The notes beneath the pieces were generated by a model, which did not search any database, was not told where the DNA came from, and saw only the letters and a list, made by a program, of their open reading frames with translations. The position numbers and the translations under genes are program-made. From Actinomycetota bacterium (GTDB taxonomy: Bacteria > Actinomycetota > Acidimicrobiia > Acidimicrobiales > UBA8592), in contig PATO01000035.1 in NCBI GenBank assembly GCA_002712415.1, positions 10,744-19,827 on the forward strand: a stretch of DNA of 9,084 nt, read 5' to 3'. Shown one piece after another: positions 6,241-9,084 of the stretch; the first letter of the stretch is position 1; every line of letters begins with the position of its first letter.

Positions 6241-7704
6241 CTAAGTTTCGGCTTCTGCTTTTTGGATGAGGTTATTAAGCATTCTTGAGAAGATCACAAT
6301 GTGTGCCGGCAATAGTGCGTACCAATAAGCTCTACCCAAGACTCCTTTCGGTACGAAGAGAGCTTGTTGGGTAACGAGTATTTTTTTGTTCTCCTGCTTT
6401 TCAATATTCCATTCCAGCCATGCATGGCCAGGGACTTTCATTTCGGCAAGCAAACGCAATCCGTTAGATGTAACGGACGTGACCTTAAAGAAATCCACGG
6501 TATCTCCAACGCGAAGATCGCTTGGGTGTCGGCGACCCCTACGAAGTCCAACTCCGCCAAGCAGCTTGTCAACAAATCCTCGGATCGCCCAAAGCCAATT
6601 GAACGCAAACCATCCATTGTCTCCTCCTACTGAACAGATTGTCTTCATAACGGACCTCTCGGAAGCATGAGATAATGCTTCTCGTTTGTCAACGAGTATT
6701 TTACCCCCAGACCAAACAGGGTCTGTTGGTTCTGGTCGCGCAGGGTCCTTGAAACTGCTTGTATCCGACCATCGAGTGGGAATCTCTAATTCCTGTATTC
6801 TTGCTAATGCTTTCCCTATGGCGCTATCCAATGTGTCCTCATTTTTGAGTTCCTGCCCCTTGCGGTTTTCATGCTGCACGACAACATCTGTAGTTAAGGA
6901 GTCAATGAGTGCTCTAGCTAATGTAAAAGGTAGTGGGCTAACCAAGTTAACCCAATGTGATGAAAGTCGAGGAGTAAGAACAGGGACTGGGAGTATGACT
7001 CTTCTACGAAGTCCGGCGACCTTTGTGTAGGCGTGCATCATCTCTCGATATGAAACAACTTCAGGTCCACCTATTTCTCTAATCTGATTTTCATATGAGT
7101 TGTCTTGTAAGACATGAAGTAAATTGTTGAGGACGTCACCTATTGATATTGGTTGGCATTTGGTTTTTGTTACCCACCGTGGGACAACCATGATAGGAAG
7201 GACCTCAACCAAGGACCTCAACATTTCAAATGAGGCGCTACCTGAGCCGATGATAATGGCGGCTCGCAGTTCAGTTACAGGGGTAGGCCCGCTAGCGAGA
7301 ATTTTTCCCACATTATGTCTACTTTGAAGATGCAAAGACTTTTCCAAGTTGTCTTCCCCAAGGCCTCCAAGGTAGACGATTTGCTTTAGATTGCTTTGTC
7401 TAGCAGCGTCAGCGAAAACACCAGCCATATTTTCTTCAGCCTCAGCAAAATTTCGTTCTGCAGTCATTGAATGAACGAGATAAAACGCTCGGTTAGCTCC
7501 TGCCAAAGCCATCAATGTCTGATCTTGGCTTTGAAGGTCAGCTTCAACGATTTCTACATCTTCGGACCATGACCGATTCGCCAGCGATTCTCTGGAACGT
7601 GTGACACAACGAACTCGGTAACCGGATTCTAGTAAGCGCGGAACTAGTCTCCCCCCTACATACCCAGTGGAGCCGGTCACCGCTATTACTTCGCTGTCTG
7701 CCAT
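6241..7704 (-). CDS. NmrA-like NAD(P)-binding protein fused to a DUF2867 domain
   Basis: The 487-residue protein has two parts. Residues 5-300 form an atypical/extended SDR Rossmann domain: the nucleotide loop GSTGYVGG (11-18), acidic D56 after the third strand, and YLGGLG at 111-116. It lacks the YxxxK catalytic pair, as is usual for NmrA-like members that sense or bind NAD(P). Residues about 350-482 match DUF2867, with GDNGWFAFNWLWAIRG, RVGDTVDFFKV, MKVPGHAWLEW and a hydrophobic C-terminus (YWYALLPAHIVIFSRML) that may associate with the membrane. The same two-domain arrangement is common in Actinomycetota, with no firm biochemical role that I know. The start ATG (7704-7702) is preceded by AAGGTAGAG. 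It lies 36 bases after the folE stop on the same strand, so the two are probably co-transcribed. Confidence 0.85.
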   Translation of the reverse strand: MADSEVIAVTGSTGYVGGRLVPRLLESGYRVRCVTRSRESLANRSWSEDVEIVEADLQSQDQTLMALAGANRAFYLVHSMTAERNFAEAEENMAGVFADAARQSNLKQIVYLGGLGEDNLEKSLHLQSRHNVGKILASGPTPVTELRAAIIIGSGSASFEMLRSLVEVLPIMVVPRWVTKTKCQPISIGDVLNNLLHVLQDNSYENQIREIGGPEVVSYREMMHAYTKVAGLRRRVILPVPVLTPRLSSHWVNLVSPLPFTLARALIDSLTTDVVVQHENRKGQELKNEDTLDSAIGKALARIQELEIPTRWSDTSSFKDPARPEPTDPVWSGGKILVDKREALSHASERSVMKTICSVGGDNGWFAFNWLWAIRGFVDKLLGGVGLRRGRRHPSDLRVGDTVDFFKVTSVTSNGLRLLAEMKVPGHAWLEWNIEKQENKKILVTQQALFVPKGVLGRAYWYALLPAHIVIFSRMLNNLIQKAEAET

Positions 7705-7740
7705 GTCTCTACCTTATTAGTTCGATCATGAATTAGGTAT

Positions 7741-8319
7741 TTAGGATTTCCCAATCATGCGGAGAGCTTCCATTCGAGATGACATATCCTCGCGAAATAC
7801 TCCATGGACTGCGCTCGTGACTGTGCTTGAACCGGGCTTTTGTACGCCTCGCATCGACATACATAAGTGCTCTGCCTCGACAACGACAATCACGCCTCTT
7901 GGTTCTAAAATTCTTTGAAGCGAATCGGCAACTTCGGTGGTTAAACGCTCCTGAACTTGAGGTCGCCTAGCATAGCCATCTACTATGCGGGCGAGTTTGG
8001 AAAGGCCTGTAATTCTGCCATTTGCGCTCGGTATGTAACCCACATGCGCTTCTCCAATGAACGGAAGAAGGTGGTGTTCGCATAATGAATATACAGGGAT
8101 ACTTTTGACAAGAATCAACTCATCGTGGTCGTGCCCAACATCAAAAGTCTTTTCTAAATGGTGCGATGGGTCTTCTAACAAGCCGCTGCACACTTCGGCA
8201 TACATGCGCGCAACACGCGCAGGAGTGTCAAGGAGGCCATCGCGCTCAGGATCCTCACCGATAGCGTACAGGATTTCAGTAACTGCTCGTTCTATGCGTT
8301 CGTGATCAACCATATTCAT
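7741..8319 (-). CDS. folE: GTP cyclohydrolase I
   Basis: This cytoplasmic enzyme converts GTP to 7,8-dihydroneopterin triphosphate, the first step of tetrahydrofolate and biopterin synthesis. The 192-residue length is normal for the short bacterial form. The zinc ligands are present: C80 and H83 in [10 protein letters not shown], and C153 in [11 protein letters not shown]. The family signatures [33 protein letters not shown] and the C-terminal [13 protein letters not shown] are intact, so the enzyme should be active. Two starts are possible: ATG at 8319, used here, or the ATG at 8313, two codons later. Neither has a ribosome binding site, and a putative -10 lies so close that the mRNA would have a very short leader. 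No other folate gene is in the window. The gene is followed by the DUF2867 protein and is divergent from a TfdA-like gene. Confidence 0.96.
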   Translation of the reverse strand: MNMVDHERIERAVTEILYAIGEDPERDGLLDTPARVARMYAEVCSGLLEDPSHHLEKTFDVGHDHDELILVKSIPVYSLCEHHLLPFIGEAHVGYIPSANGRITGLSKLARIVDGYARRPQVQERLTTEVADSLQRILEPRGVIVVVEAEHLCMSMRGVQKPGSSTVTSAVHGVFREDMSSRMEALRMIGKS

Positions 8320-8333
8320 TGTAATAGGGGATG

Positions 8334-8339
8334 GTTATA
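8334..8339 (-). promoter_or_regulatory. Possible -10 box of folE
   Basis: On the minus strand these bases read TATAAC, one mismatch from TATAAT and matching the TANNNT core except at the last base. A start about seven bases downstream would fall near 8327, leaving a leader of roughly 8 to 14 bases before either folE ATG. That is consistent with the absence of a ribosome binding site and with near-leaderless translation. No clear -35 box is seen at the standard distance. Confidence 0.35.
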
Positions 8340-8379
8340 TCAAAGCATTTTCTATTTGTTTGTGCCAAATAGCCAAGGA

Positions 8380-8397
8380 TTGAGTCTATATAGTCAA
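8380..8397. promoter_or_regulatory. Quasi-palindromic site in the folE/tfdA-like divergent region
   Basis: The 108-base gap between the divergent folE and dioxygenase genes contains TTGA-GT-CTATATAG-TCAA, an 8-bp perfect palindrome (CTATATAG, 8386-8393) flanked by TTGA and TCAA arms offset by two bases. It could be a regulator site or part of the dioxygenase promoter: TTGAGT (8380-8385) as -35 with the AT-rich TATGTA (8401-8406) as -10 at a short 15-base spacing. An AT-rich palindrome of this size can arise by chance. Confidence 0.25.
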
Positions 8398-8427
8398 ATA
8401 TATGTATCCAGGGCGGGATTATTCAAT

Positions 8428-9084
8428 ATGAAAGTCAGACATCTAACAGATGCTCAATTTGGGAGCGTTATAACAGAGATTGATTTAGAAAATCTGACTA
8501 ATGAGCAGTCTGTGAGAATCCGCTCCCTTTGGAATGAGCGCGCACTTCTGATTTTTCCCGAAGTTCATCTGTCAAAACAAGGTCAGGATGACTTTGCTTT
8601 GGTGTTCGGAGAACTTGAATTCCCTCGAACAGCGATAAGTAACGTAGGTAAAAGCGGCTTCATTCATAGTCAGCCAGATGATGATATCGTAAAGGTTATT
8701 CGCGGCAATGAAGGTTGGCATCATGACAGTACCTACATGCCTGTTCAGGCTCTTGGAGCTGTGTTTAGCGCAGATATCGTCCCTGATAAAGGTGGTCTGA
8801 CTGGGTGGGCAGATATGAGAGCTGCATACGAAGCATTGGATATTGGAATGCAAGAAAAGGTTCAAACCCTGTCTGCGTATCACTCGTATTATTACAGCCA
8901 GGGTCGTGATGGTTATTTACCCAATGAGCAAAATGATGATGGTACCTATAATGCATATGGTTTTCATGCTGGGGAAGCATGTCTTCGCCCGCTGGTTAAA
9001 ATTCATCCAGTTACGAAACGTCCAAATTTGCTGATAGGGCGTCATGCACACAACGTTAGGGGAATGGGCTCAGATGAATCAGAA
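8428..9084 (+). CDS. TfdA/TauD-family 2-oxoglutarate-dependent dioxygenase (3' end outside window)
   Basis: The frame opens at ATG 8428 and stays open to the last base, giving the first 219 residues of an enzyme that is usually about 280-300 long. This family couples 2-oxoglutarate decarboxylation to substrate hydroxylation at a non-heme Fe(II). The first two iron ligands are visible as H98-x-D100 in GWHHDSTY. They are followed by the family's GG-T-WADMRAAYEAL (about 117-130), then LRPLVKIHPVT and LLIGRHAHNVRGM, which recall TfdA (2,4-D dioxygenase) more than taurine-specific TauD. The distal His and the 2-oxoglutarate-binding Arg lie beyond the cut, so activity cannot be judged. The start is supported by the family N-terminus, while the upstream GGGCGGG (8411-8417) is only a weak ribosome binding site. 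It is divergent from folE. Substrate unknown. Confidence 0.9.
   Translation, partial: MKVRHLTDAQFGSVITEIDLENLTNEQSVRIRSLWNERALLIFPEVHLSKQGQDDFALVFGELEFPRTAISNVGKSGFIHSQPDDDIVKVIRGNEGWHHDSTYMPVQALGAVFSADIVPDKGGLTGWADMRAAYEALDIGMQEKVQTLSAYHSYYYSQGRDGYLPNEQNDDGTYNAYGFHAGEACLRPLVKIHPVTKRPNLLIGRHAHNVRGMGSDESE

Noticed and set aside
6386..6670. Plus-strand open frames opposite the DUF2867 domain
   Set aside because: Low-complexity Ser/Pro-rich translation with no ribosome binding site; the minus strand carries the real, domain-matching gene.
8572..8883. Minus-strand open frame opposite the TfdA-like dioxygenase
   Set aside because: The plus strand shows clear HxD and WADMRAAY motifs. The opposite frame has no recognisable features.

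Overview
The window looks like a chromosomal segment of a bacterium with moderate to low GC, most likely a free-living, probably marine, member of the Actinomycetota (Acidimicrobiia-like). The evidence is the style of its proteins. The GTP cyclohydrolase, the FadA5-like thiolase, the NmrA/DUF2867 fusion and the C-terminal layout of the amidase all resemble actinobacterial families as I remember them. No rRNA or marker gene is present, so this placement is an inference. Another lineage rich in Rieske and SDR enzymes, such as Chloroflexota, is not excluded.

Layout, left to right. Positions 1-63 hold the last 20 codons of an unidentified hydrophobic protein. A tRNA-Val(GAC) follows at 116-189, and three bases later a 27-residue single-membrane-helix ORF begins (193-276). 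A large secreted protein at 342-2777 joins a signal peptide, seven integrin-type FG-GAP repeats with Ca-binding loops, and a zinc-dependent N-acetylmuramoyl-L-alanine amidase domain. Three plus-strand genes then form a likely catabolic operon: an SDR with an altered active site (2885-3646), a Rieske oxygenase alpha subunit (3656-4963) and a FadA5-like thiolase (5023-6219). Two minus-strand genes converge on the thiolase. Transcription runs from folE (GTP cyclohydrolase I, 8319-7741) into an NmrA-like/DUF2867 protein (7704-6241). Divergent from folE, a TfdA/TauD-type 2-oxoglutarate dioxygenase begins at 8428 and runs off the end of the window.

How the genes fit together. The SDR, Rieske and thiolase genes suggest oxygenation, alcohol/ketone interconversion and thiolytic removal of acetyl- or propionyl-CoA from a ring- or side-chain-bearing substrate. 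The substrate is not determinable here, and no ferredoxin or reductase partner is encoded next to the Rieske gene. The divergent TfdA-like enzyme adds a second oxidative activity. folE supplies the first step of pterin/folate synthesis and may be housekeeping. The amidase is an envelope protein unrelated to the catabolic block. I see no phage, IS element, CRISPR array or defence system. The most unusual items are the seven-blade propeller-amidase fusion, the tRNA-abutting membrane mini-ORF and the non-canonical SDR catalytic residues.
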